Shown here piece after piece: positions 1 through 6,513 of a stretch of 14,788 bases of DNA; position 1 is the stretch's first letter; each line of letters begins with the position of its first letter. The translations under genes and the position numbers were made by a program. Origin of the DNA: JAMOBE01 sp039908285 (lineage in GTDB: Bacteria > Pseudomonadota > Alphaproteobacteria > Rhodospirillales > Rhodospirillaceae). Location: NCBI GenBank assembly GCA_039908285.1, contig JAMOBE010000093.1:1-14788 (forward strand). Direction: 5' to 3'. The notes under the pieces are model-generated. The model had not been told where the DNA came from. It made no database searches and saw only the letters and a list, made by a program, of their open reading frames with translations.

Positions 1-6
1 CTTGCT

Positions 7-11
7 GGAGG
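7..11 (+). promoter_or_regulatory. Shine-Dalgarno site for the histidine kinase
   Basis: GGAGG stands 8 bases before the ATG at 20. It decides the start against the in-frame TTG at the extreme left edge of the window. Confidence 0.6.
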
Positions 12-19
12 CAGGTAGC

Positions 20-1297
20 ATGATTGACGCCGATTTCGTTGCGGCTGCCCTCTCTGCCGTCATCCTGGTTCTCGGGTCACTTCTGGCGGTGGGGGGGCGG
101 CGGCTGGCCGTGACCCGGCGCCGCCTTGGCGTGGCGGAGGCCGACCTGAAGGCCATGGAGCGGCAGGTGGCGGAGGCCAGGGAGGCCGTGCGGCGCGCCA
201 ACGATGCCAAGACCCGCTTCCTCGCCGCCGCCAGCCACGACCTGCGCCAGCCGCTGCAGGCGGTGACCATGTTCACCAACGTCCTGGCCAACCGCGTCCG
301 CGACGACAAACAGCGGGAAATCGTTGGCCGGATCGAGGACTCTCTCGAAGCCCTGCGCGATCTTCTGAATGCCCTGGTGGACGTCTCCAAGCTGGAAGCC
401 GGCTTGGTCACGGCCAAACCGGTCGAGGTCGCCATCGGCGACATCCTCGAGCAACTGGTGAGGGAATTCGCGCCGCAGGCCGCGGCCAAGGGTGTGGAGA
501 TGCGGCAGATGCCGAGTCGCCTGCTGGTGCGCACCGACCCCATGCTCATCGAGCGCCTGCTGCGCAACCTTCTCGGCAACGCCGTGCGCTTCACCGACCA
601 GGGGAGGATTCTGATCGGCTGCCGACGCGCGGGCGATGTGGTCCGCATCGTGGTCGCCGATACCGGCATCGGTATCCCCGCCGATCATCTGGAGGCAATC
701 TTCCACGAGTTCCACCAGGTGAGCAACGAGGCCCGCGACCGCCGCAAGGGGCTGGGACTCGGGTTGGCGATCGTCGATCGGCTGGGGGCGGTGCTCGGCC
801 ATCGGATCACGGTGCGCTCCATCCCGGGCAGGGGAACGGTGTTCGCGGTGGAGGTGCCGCTGGTCGCCGCGTCGGCGTCTCTCCCCGCCACGGTGGCCGA
901 GTCGGTCACGCCATCCTCGCCGTCGGAGCGGACGCTGGTGGCGGTGATCGACGACGATCCCGATGTTCTGCTGTCCATGCGCCTCGCCCTCGAACAGGTC
1001 GGGCTGCAGGTGGCCGCCGCCGCCAGCGCCCTGGACTGCGTCAAAGGCCTGGCCGTCGCGCCCGACGCCATCATCGCCGACTACCGGCTGGCGGACGGCG
1101 CGACCGGCAGCGAGGCGATCCGGCTGCTGCAGGACCGCTTCCACCGCCCCATACCCGGCCTGCTGGTGACCGGCGACACCTCGCCCCAGCGTTTGCGGGA
1201 CGCCCGGGCCAGTGGCTTCCGCGTCCTGCACAAGCCGATCCGGCCCGAGGAACTGCGGTCGGCCCTGGACAAACTCCTGCGGCGACCGGCGGCGTGA
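20..1297 (+). CDS. Hybrid sensor histidine kinase with C-terminal receiver domain
   Basis: The protein is a membrane-anchored two-component kinase of 425 residues. One hydrophobic segment (about 5-26) is followed by an Arg/Glu-rich helix likely to form a coiled coil (about 28-65). The HisKA domain carries the phosphorylated His73 in ASHDLRQPLQ. The ATPase domain shows the N-box Asn187 (LLGNAVRF), the G1 box DTGIGIP (214-220) and the G2 box GLGLGLAI (244-251). The C-terminal receiver domain has the acidic cluster D311-D313, phospho-acceptor Asp354 (IIADYRLADG), Thr384 and Lys405 (HKPIRP). There is no PAS, HAMP or large periplasmic domain, so the signal is not readable from the sequence. I chose the ATG at 20 because a GGAGG lies 8 bases upstream; an in-frame TTG at 2 has no visible support. 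The REC domain has no output domain, so it probably passes phosphate on or tunes the kinase. No partner regulator lies in the window. The family assignment is secure. Confidence 0.93.
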   Translation: MIDADFVAAALSAVILVLGSLLAVGGRRLAVTRRRLGVAEADLKAMERQVAEAREAVRRANDAKTRFLAAASHDLRQPLQAVTMFTNVLANRVRDDKQREIVGRIEDSLEALRDLLNALVDVSKLEAGLVTAKPVEVAIGDILEQLVREFAPQAAAKGVEMRQMPSRLLVRTDPMLIERLLRNLLGNAVRFTDQGRILIGCRRAGDVVRIVVADTGIGIPADHLEAIFHEFHQVSNEARDRRKGLGLGLAIVDRLGAVLGHRITVRSIPGRGTVFAVEVPLVAASASLPATVAESVTPSSPSERTLVAVIDDDPDVLLSMRLALEQVGLQVAAAASALDCVKGLAVAPDAIIADYRLADGATGSEAIRLLQDRFHRPIPGLLVTGDTSPQRLRDARASGFRVLHKPIRPEELRSALDKLLRRPAA

Positions 1298-1334
1298 TCG
1301 GCCCGGGTGCGAATATGCAGTCGGAACCTTAACC

Positions 1335-1510
1335 CCCTCTCCCCCTCGAGGGCTACCGTATGCACACAAGTTTCCCGCAAACTTAAGCCCTCCCCCTCGA
1401 TGGGGGAGGGCTTTACTTGCGGGAAACGGATGGTTTCTACAGCGAAACTCCTACAGCGTTGTTTGCCCAAACTTGTGTGCATACGGTAGCCCCCTCGAGG
1501 GGGGAGAGGG
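1335..1510. repeat. Nested palindromic intergenic element (REP-like ends)
   Basis: Two outer arms, 1335-1373 and 1469-1510, are inverted copies of each other. They differ by only a few extra C/G residues in the CCCTCTCCCC part, and 23 bp are perfect (1351-1373 against 1469-1491). Inside them lie a 10-bp inverted pair (1371-1380 / 1417-1426) and a 12-bp GC-rich hairpin (1385-1413). The stretch 1427-1468 contains the octamer CTACAGCG twice (1437-1444, 1451-1458). The element fills the gap between two convergent genes. The CCCTCTCCCC/GGGGAGAGGG core is shared with the hairpins upstream of tolB, about 13 kb away. It looks like a dispersed non-coding repeat, and the short ORFs crossing it are not credible genes. 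Confidence 0.75.
1385..1413. terminator. Central hairpin, possible bidirectional terminator
   Basis: A perfect 12-bp stem (AAGCCCTCCCCC with its complement) closes a 5-base loop (1397-1401). On the plus strand TTTACTT follows; on the minus strand AAGT/TTAAG context gives only a weak T-run. It lies between the convergent histidine kinase and lipoprotein genes, where a shared terminator is expected. Termination is inferred from structure and position only. Confidence 0.4.
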
Positions 1511-1532
1511 CTTCTTTATTGTTGAAGTGCCC

Positions 1533-1991
1533 CTACGGCTCTTCCGCCCTCTGAGGGGGGATCAGCGTGTAGCCCGGGGTGTAGGCGCCGTCGGCGGTGC
1601 GGTAGCCGCTGCTGGTGGCGACGGTTGACGGAGTCCTGAACCAGGTGGGGGTGGCGTCCACCCGTGCCTCGAGCCAGGAGGGGCCTGGGCTGCGACCGAG
1701 CCAGCTCGGCGGCTGGGTGACGACCGAGCTGCCTGATGGTGCCGCGGATGAGAAGAGCTGGTCGCCGCGCTCCAGCGAGGAGACGATGCCGCCGCCCAGC
1801 AGGGCGCCCAGCAGGGCGCCGAGACTGGTGGCGAGTCGCCGCCCCTGTCCCCGGCCGATGTGGGACCCGGCGATGCCGCCGGTGATGCCGCCGATGACCT
1901 GCCCGACCTGCGTGTTGTAGCCGCTGGTGGTGTCGCACGCCGTGGCCACCAGCACCGCCGCCGCCGCAACCATCGGAACCAGCCGTCTCAT
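1533..1991 (-). CDS. Glycine-zipper outer-membrane lipoprotein (17 kDa surface antigen type)
   Basis: This is a small lipoprotein of 152 residues. It starts with MRRLVP, a hydrophobic core and a lipobox ending ATAC, so Cys19 should be lipidated after signal peptidase II cleavage. Residues about 30-69 form a glycine zipper (VIGGITGGIAGSHIG, then LGALLGALLGGG). This is the pattern of the 17-kDa surface antigen / glycine-zipper 2TM family, usually found in the outer membrane. The rest is a Ser/Pro/Trp-rich tail without a domain I recognise. I chose the ATG at 1991 because GGGAGGGGG lies 6 bases upstream and the lipobox then sits at the right distance; the frame is open 20 codons further up. It is divergent from asnB, with an 89-bp gap that must hold both promoters. 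Its function is unknown beyond a likely envelope role. Confidence 0.8.
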   Translation of the reverse strand: MRRLVPMVAAAAVLVATACDTTSGYNTQVGQVIGGITGGIAGSHIGRGQGRRLATSLGALLGALLGGGIVSSLERGDQLFSSAAPSGSSVVTQPPSWLGRSPGPSWLEARVDATPTWFRTPSTVATSSGYRTADGAYTPGYTLIPPQRAEEP

Positions 1992-2080
1992 GGTCGTCCC
2001 CCTCCCGTTCCAACCCACCCCATTGTGCTCCGAATCCGTGCGGTAGTCCATTCCTCCGGGAGTGTGCTATACCTCGGCCG

Positions 2081-3901
2081 ATGTGCGGGATCGCGGCAAT
2101 ATTCGCCTATGGGCGCGGCGCGGAGGCGGTCGGGGAGCGGGAGCTTCTCGCCGTCCGCGACGCCATGACCGCCCGCGGACCCGATGGCGCCGGCGCCTGG
2201 GTGTCGCCCGACGGCCGGGTCGGTCTCGGACACCGCCGGCTCGCCATCATCGACCTGAGCCCGGCGGGGGCGCAGCCCATGGCCTCCGACGATGGCCAGT
2301 TTCGCATCGTCTTCAACGGCGAGATTTACAACTTCCGCGAACTGCGGGCCGACCTGGAACGGGACGGCGTCCGCTTCCGCTCGCGCTCCGACACCGAGGT
2401 GCTGCTGCACCTCTATCGGCGCCACGGGCCGGACATGGTGCGGCATCTGCGGGGAATGTTCGCCTTCGCCCTGTGGGACGACGCCCGGCAGGGCCTGCTG
2501 CTGGCCCGCGATCCGTTCGGGATCAAGCCGCTCTACTACGCCGACGACGGCGCGACGCTGCGGGTCGCCTCGCAGGTCAAGGCCCTGCTCGCCGGCGGGG
2601 CCGTGGACACGACGCCCGAGCCGGCCGGCCACGCCGGTTTCTTCCTGTGGGGCAGCGTGCCCGAGCCCTGGACCCTCTATCGCGGCATACGGGCGCTGCC
2701 GGCGGGAACCTCCGCCTGGATCGTTCGGGACGGCAGCCTGCGGCTGCTGCGGTTCTTCGACCTGACCCATGAGATGACCGCCGTTCCGCCGGCCGTCGTC
2801 GGCGTCGACGCCCCGGCGGGGCGGCTGCGGGAGGTGCTGCGGGAGGTGCTGGTCGACTCGGTGCGCGGCCATCTGGTGGCCGACGTGCCGGTCGGGGTCT
2901 TCCTCAGCTCGGGTCTCGACTCGGCCACCCTTGCGGCCCTCGCGACCGAGACGGCCGGCCAGCGGGTGGAAACCCTGACGCTCGGCTTTCGCGAGTTCGA
3001 GGGCGACGCGCGCGACGAAACGCCGCTGGCGCAGCGGCTGGCGGACCACTGCGGCACCCACCATGTCACCCGCTGGATCACCGCCGCCGACTTCGCCGCG
3101 TCGCGGGAGAGCATCCTGGACGGGATGGATCAGCCGTCCATCGACGGCGTCAACACCTGGTTCGTCGCCCGCGAGGCGGCGGCCTGCGGGCTCAAGGTGG
3201 CACTGTCGGGTCTCGGCGGCGACGAGCTGTTCGGCGGCTACGACACCTTCACCCGCGTCCCGGCCCTGGTGGCCGGAGTCGACCGCCTGGGCGGGTGGGC
3301 GCGGTTTCCCTGGACCGGCCGCACGCTACGGCGGCTGGCGGCGGCGCCGGCCCGCTGGCTCGGCCGGCCGAAGGCGGCGGGGGTGCTGGAGTACGGCGGC
3401 CGTCCCGGTGACGCCTACCTTTTGCGGCGGGGCCTGTTCATGCCCTGGGAGCTGGACCAGGTGCTCGACCCCGACCTGGCGCGGGAGGGGCTGGCGGCCC
3501 TGTCCCCGCTGCGGCACCTGGCCGGCACCGTGGCCGGGATCGAGTCCGACCGGCTGCGCCTATCGGCGCTGGAAATGCAGTGGTACATGCGCAACCAGCT
3601 CCTGCGGGATGCCGACTGGGCCGGCATGGCCCATTCCCTGGAGATCCGGGTGCCCCTGGTGGACATCGCCCTGTTTCGCGCCGTGCTGCCGCTCCTCCAT
3701 GGCGCCCGGCCGCCGACCAAGGCCGACATGGCGGCGACGCCCGCCGGTCCCCTGCCGGCGGAGGTTCTGACCCGTCCGAAGACCGGCTTCTTCGTCCCGG
3801 TCGCGCAATGGATGGGGCAGGGAGACAAAAGCCTGCGCGGCTGGGCACGGCATGTTTACGAGACTTTCGTCAGGGAAGGGAATCGTCGAGGAGCGGATTG
3901 A
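2081..3901 (+). CDS. asnB: Asparagine synthase (glutamine-hydrolysing)
   Basis: This cytoplasmic enzyme makes asparagine from aspartate, ATP and glutamine. It is 606 residues long, within the usual AsnB range. The class II glutamine amidotransferase half begins MCGIAAIF, so Cys2 is the N-terminal nucleophile after Met removal; Arg52 (HRRLAIIDLS), Asn79 (FNGEIYNF) and Asp104 (RSDTEVLLH) line the glutamine pocket. The synthetase half shows the PP-loop SSGLDS (276-281), SGLGGDELFGGY (376-387), and the late motifs DADWAGMAHSLEIRVPLVD and RPKTGFFVP. The start is fixed by the required Met-Cys. There is no good Shine-Dalgarno directly before it, and CTATAC about 10 bases upstream could be a -10 box giving a very short leader. 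Paralogues of this family also act in polysaccharide or peptide modification, but nothing nearby suggests that. The next gene begins 52 bases after its stop. Confidence 0.93.
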   Translation: MCGIAAIFAYGRGAEAVGERELLAVRDAMTARGPDGAGAWVSPDGRVGLGHRRLAIIDLSPAGAQPMASDDGQFRIVFNGEIYNFRELRADLERDGVRFRSRSDTEVLLHLYRRHGPDMVRHLRGMFAFALWDDARQGLLLARDPFGIKPLYYADDGATLRVASQVKALLAGGAVDTTPEPAGHAGFFLWGSVPEPWTLYRGIRALPAGTSAWIVRDGSLRLLRFFDLTHEMTAVPPAVVGVDAPAGRLREVLREVLVDSVRGHLVADVPVGVFLSSGLDSATLAALATETAGQRVETLTLGFREFEGDARDETPLAQRLADHCGTHHVTRWITAADFAASRESILDGMDQPSIDGVNTWFVAREAAACGLKVALSGLGGDELFGGYDTFTRVPALVAGVDRLGGWARFPWTGRTLRRLAAAPARWLGRPKAAGVLEYGGRPGDAYLLRRGLFMPWELDQVLDPDLAREGLAALSPLRHLAGTVAGIESDRLRLSALEMQWYMRNQLLRDADWAGMAHSLEIRVPLVDIALFRAVLPLLHGARPPTKADMAATPAGPLPAEVLTRPKTGFFVPVAQWMGQGDKSLRGWARHVYETFVREGNRRGAD

Positions 3902-3953
3902 CAAGACCCCGCCACAGGTAAACAATGGCCTCTCCCTAGGCGTGCTCCGGAAA

Positions 3954-5756
3954 ATGGTCACAGTAAAATCACGTGGCGCTTTGAGAGCGTGGCGGCAGTT
4001 TTCCGCCGCCGGCCTGTTGGCCGGAGCGGCGGCGAGTCTGGTCGTGACGGCGAGTCTGGTCGTGACGGCGTCCGCCGCCGAGTCCACGGCGAAGCCTGAT
4101 GCCCGGGCCGCGGCGGCCCTGGTGACGCCGGCCGCCCCGGCCGCTCCGGTGGGACACCTGGCCGCCGAGGTGCGCCGGGTCTTGGCCGATATCCCCCTGT
4201 CCCGTTCCGTCACCGCGGACTCGTCCGAGGCGCCGGCCCCGCAGGGCGCCGTGCGGCCCCTGCGGGCGGGGGAACTCACCCCCGCCGAGGCCGCCGCGGT
4301 GCGGACCTTCTATCAGACTCGCGGCTACAAGCCGCTGTGGGTCACCGAAACTGGGGTGCGGCCGCAGGCGACGTCCCTGCTTGAGGCCTTGCGGGCCGCC
4401 GATCGCGACGGCCTCGATCCCGCCGCCTACAACGTCCGGACCCTCTCGGCCCGGCTGGAGGCACCCGGTACGGGGGCGGCCGGACAGGCCGAAATCGAAT
4501 CCCTGCTCACGCGGGCATTGGTGCGCTATGCGGTGGACCTGGGTGCGGGCCGAGTTCCCGGACAAGCCGCCGAGCCCGGCCTCTATCGCGCGGCACCGAC
4601 GGTTCACGTGAGCAGCGTGCTGGCCGCCGTGGCCGGCGCCGCCGACATCCGGCCGGTGCTCGAGTCCCTGTGGCCGTCGCGGCCGGCCTATGTGGCCCTG
4701 CGGGAGGCCCTGGCCGCCCACCGCACCATGGCCGCCGCCGGCGGCTGGCCCACGGTGGAGGATGGTCCGACTCTGCGGGTCGGCATGAGCGACCCCCGCG
4801 TCGAGTCCCTGCGCCGGCGGCTGCGGGCCACCGGTGAGCTGACCAGCGGCGACGATGCCTCGCCCGAGTTCGACGGCGCGGTGGAAGAGGCGCTGAAGGC
4901 CTTCCAGCGCCGCCATGGCCTCGAGGAAGACGGCGCCGTCGGCCGCCAGACCCTGCTCACCCTCAATGTCCCGGTGCAGCGGCGCATCCGCCAGATCATC
5001 ATCAACTTGGAGCGGTTGCGCTGGGTTCCGGACAACCTTGGGAGCCGCTACATCCTGGTGAACGTCGCCGCCGCCGAGATGGCGCTGTTCGAAAACGGCC
5101 AGCCGGTGCTGTCCATGCGGGTGATCGTCGGCCAGCCCAAGCGGCCGACGCCGCTCCTGAACGCCAGCATGACCCATCTGGTTCTCAACCCGGTGTGGAA
5201 CGTGCCGCACCATCTGGCCGTCGAGGACGTGGTGACCAAGGTCCGTCAGGACCGCTCCTACTTCACCAAGCAGGGGCTGCGGATCTTTGGCATGCGGGAA
5301 GAGGGCATCGGCGAACTCGACCCGGCCTCGGTGGACTGGGACAAGGCCGGCGTCCGCGGCTTCCCCTATCAGCTACGCCAGGATCCCGGGCCGAAGAACG
5401 CCATGGGGCGGATCAAGTTCCTGCTGCCCAATCGCGAGGACATCTATCTGCACGACACGCCGACGCGAAACATTTTCCAGAAGGCGTCGCGGGCCGCCAG
5501 TTCCGGTTGTATCCGGCTGGAAAAGCCGCTGGAGCTTGCCGCCTATGTGCTGAAGGACCGACAGGGCTGGACAAGGGATCGCATCGAGGCCACGGTCGAA
5601 GGCGGCAAAACCGAGACGGTTTCACTGAAGCATCCCTTGCCGGTCTATCTCGCCTATCGCACCGCCTGGGTGGGCGCGGAAGGTACGGTTGAATTTCGTT
5701 CCGACATATACGATCGGGACAAACGTCTGATGGGACTCCTCTTCAGCACGCCTTGA
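3954..5756 (+). CDS. ldtD: L,D-transpeptidase, YcbB/LdtD type
   Basis: This exported cell-wall enzyme of 600 residues has an N-terminal signal peptide (cleavage near ASA-AES, residues 41-42), a scaffold domain (from about residue 100), a peptidoglycan-binding domain (about 279-337, SDPRVESLRRRL ... FQRRHGLEEDGAVG) and a YkuD catalytic domain (about 364-530). The active site is visible as His500 (YLHDTP) and Cys519 in ASSGCIRLE. Known members join meso-diaminopimelate residues of two stems (3-3 cross-links) or attach lipoproteins; the multi-domain layout matches YcbB/LdtD. The frame stays open back to 3852 inside asnB. I chose ATG 3954 because the signal peptide then starts correctly, but its ribosome site is weak and GTG 3942 is an alternative. 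An 18-bp tandem duplication lengthens the signal-peptide core. A mepK-type gene follows, as in E. coli. The family is certain; the exact linkage made is inferred. Confidence 0.9.
   Translation: MVTVKSRGALRAWRQFSAAGLLAGAAASLVVTASLVVTASAAESTAKPDARAAAALVTPAAPAAPVGHLAAEVRRVLADIPLSRSVTADSSEAPAPQGAVRPLRAGELTPAEAAAVRTFYQTRGYKPLWVTETGVRPQATSLLEALRAADRDGLDPAAYNVRTLSARLEAPGTGAAGQAEIESLLTRALVRYAVDLGAGRVPGQAAEPGLYRAAPTVHVSSVLAAVAGAADIRPVLESLWPSRPAYVALREALAAHRTMAAAGGWPTVEDGPTLRVGMSDPRVESLRRRLRATGELTSGDDASPEFDGAVEEALKAFQRRHGLEEDGAVGRQTLLTLNVPVQRRIRQIIINLERLRWVPDNLGSRYILVNVAAAEMALFENGQPVLSMRVIVGQPKRPTPLLNASMTHLVLNPVWNVPHHLAVEDVVTKVRQDRSYFTKQGLRIFGMREEGIGELDPASVDWDKAGVRGFPYQLRQDPGPKNAMGRIKFLLPNREDIYLHDTPTRNIFQKASRAASSGCIRLEKPLELAAYVLKDRQGWTRDRIEATVEGGKTETVSLKHPLPVYLAYRTAWVGAEGTVEFRSDIYDRDKRLMGLLFSTP
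4032..4067 (+). repeat. Perfect 18-bp tandem duplication in the ldtD signal peptide
   Basis: The unit GCGAGTCTGGTCGTGACG occurs twice in direct succession (4032-4049, 4050-4067). It encodes the repeated hexapeptide of ASLVVTASLVVTA and keeps the frame. It lies in the hydrophobic core of the signal peptide. Confidence 0.95.
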
Positions 5757-5781
5757 CATGTCACAATATTTCAGCGAAGAT
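5753..5781 (+). promoter_or_regulatory. Possible promoter before the mepK-type gene
   Basis: A perfect TTGACA (5753-5758) overlaps the ldtD stop codon. Exactly 17 bases later lies GAAGAT, a poor -10 (3 of 6). The -35 match may be chance. If real, it would let the peptidase gene be transcribed separately from ldtD. Confidence 0.25.
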
Positions 5782-5789
5782 TCCCCCCT

Positions 5790-5822
5790 GCTGCGATGCG
5801 GCACGGGCTGCGATGCGGCACG
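5790..5822 (+). repeat. Tandem 16/17-bp direct repeat in the mepK leader
   Basis: GCTGCGATGCGGCACG occurs at 5790-5805 and again at 5807-5822, a 17-bp period with one base between copies. It lies 31 bases before the chosen start and would be read as protein only if translation began at the upstream ATG at 5796. Confidence 0.9.
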
Positions 5823-5842
5823 AACGTCGTGCGCATGCACCA

Positions 5843-5850
5843 GGGAGGAG
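5843..5850 (+). promoter_or_regulatory. Shine-Dalgarno site for the mepK-type gene
   Basis: GGGAGGAG ends 2 bases before ATG 5853. The spacing is short but the complementarity is strong. It favours this start over the in-frame ATGs at 5796 and 5835, which have no comparable site. Confidence 0.55.
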
Positions 5851-5852
5851 TC

Positions 5853-6422
5853 ATGGGGGACGATACTGGACAGGACAAGGGTGTCTCCAGGCGCGCCATG
5901 TTCCGCTTCGGTGGTGGGCTTCTGCTGGCGGCCGGCCTGCTGGCCGTAAGCCCGGCGGAAGCGGCCCGGCGGATGAAGCAGGAGCGAAGCCTGGCTTTCG
6001 AGCACCTTCACACGGGCGAGAAGCTGCGGCGGGTCTACTGGGCCGAGGGGCGCTACATTCCCCAGGCATTGCGGGACATCCATTACCTGCTGCGGGATTA
6101 CCGCACCGACGAGGTCAGACCGATCAATCTCGGGCTTCTCGACCTGCTTTACGACATCCATCGCACCGTGGGTAGCAGCAAGCCGTTCGAGATCGTTTCC
6201 GCCTACCGCTCGCCGCGCACCAACCGGATGCTGGCCAACGCCAGCGACGGGGTCGCCCGAAGGAGCTTCCACGTCCAGGGCATGGCCGCCGACGTGAGGC
6301 TGGCCGACCGCGACCTGCGCAAGCTGCGCCGGGTGGCCATGAGACTCGATCGTGGAGGCGTCGGCTACTATCCCGCCTCGGATTTCGTCCATGTGGACGT
6401 CGGTCCCCAGCGCTCCTGGTAG
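5853..6422 (+). CDS. mepK: Tat-exported murein endopeptidase of the DUF882/M15 (YcbK/MepK) family
   Basis: This periplasmic zinc peptidase of 189 residues is close to the size of E. coli MepK. The N-terminus has a twin-arginine signal (VSRRAMFRF, Arg13-Arg14, then a Gly/Leu/Ala core; cleavage near AEA, residue 37), so it should be exported folded. The metal-binding pattern of the D,D-carboxypeptidase-like M15 fold is present: His140 and Asp147 in SFHVQGMAADV, and His180 in FVHVDVG. SAYRSPRTN (116-124) is also typical. E. coli MepK cuts meso-DAP to meso-DAP (3-3) and D-Ala to meso-DAP links. The gene follows the L,D-transpeptidase by 96 bases on the same strand, matching ycbB-ycbK in E. coli. 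The start was chosen for its ribosome site and the placement of the Tat signal. The family is firm; the substrate is inferred from relatives. Confidence 0.86.
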   Translation: MGDDTGQDKGVSRRAMFRFGGGLLLAAGLLAVSPAEAARRMKQERSLAFEHLHTGEKLRRVYWAEGRYIPQALRDIHYLLRDYRTDEVRPINLGLLDLLYDIHRTVGSSKPFEIVSAYRSPRTNRMLANASDGVARRSFHVQGMAADVRLADRDLRKLRRVAMRLDRGGVGYYPASDFVHVDVGPQRSW

Positions 6423-6449
6423 GTCTTCCTGGCCTCAGACCCTATGTAT

Positions 6450-6498
6450 TACCGACCTCAAACATCTTCGCGAGGTGCGAAGATGTTTGAGGTCGGTA
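6450..6498. terminator. Perfect 22-bp hairpin between convergent mepK and folP
   Basis: The arms 6450-6471 and 6477-6498 are perfectly complementary and enclose a 5-base loop (GAGGT). The stem begins TACCGACCTC. There is no clean T-run directly after it on either strand. Its place between two convergent stop codons suggests a shared terminator or mRNA 3'-end stabiliser. Its length and perfection also fit a mobile palindromic repeat. Confidence 0.45.
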
Positions 6499-6513
6499 GT
6501 GCGAACCTTTCTT

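Noticed and set aside
77..1369. Long minus-strand frame opposite the histidine kinase
   Set aside because: Antisense shadow; the plus-strand frame has every kinase motif in order.
1307..1489. Small plus-strand frame of 60 codons
   Set aside because: It lies wholly in the nested palindrome, and its sequence is explained by that repeat.
3852..3953. Upstream extension of the ldtD frame overlapping asnB
   Set aside because: It places 34 polar residues before the signal peptide and overlaps the end of asnB without need.
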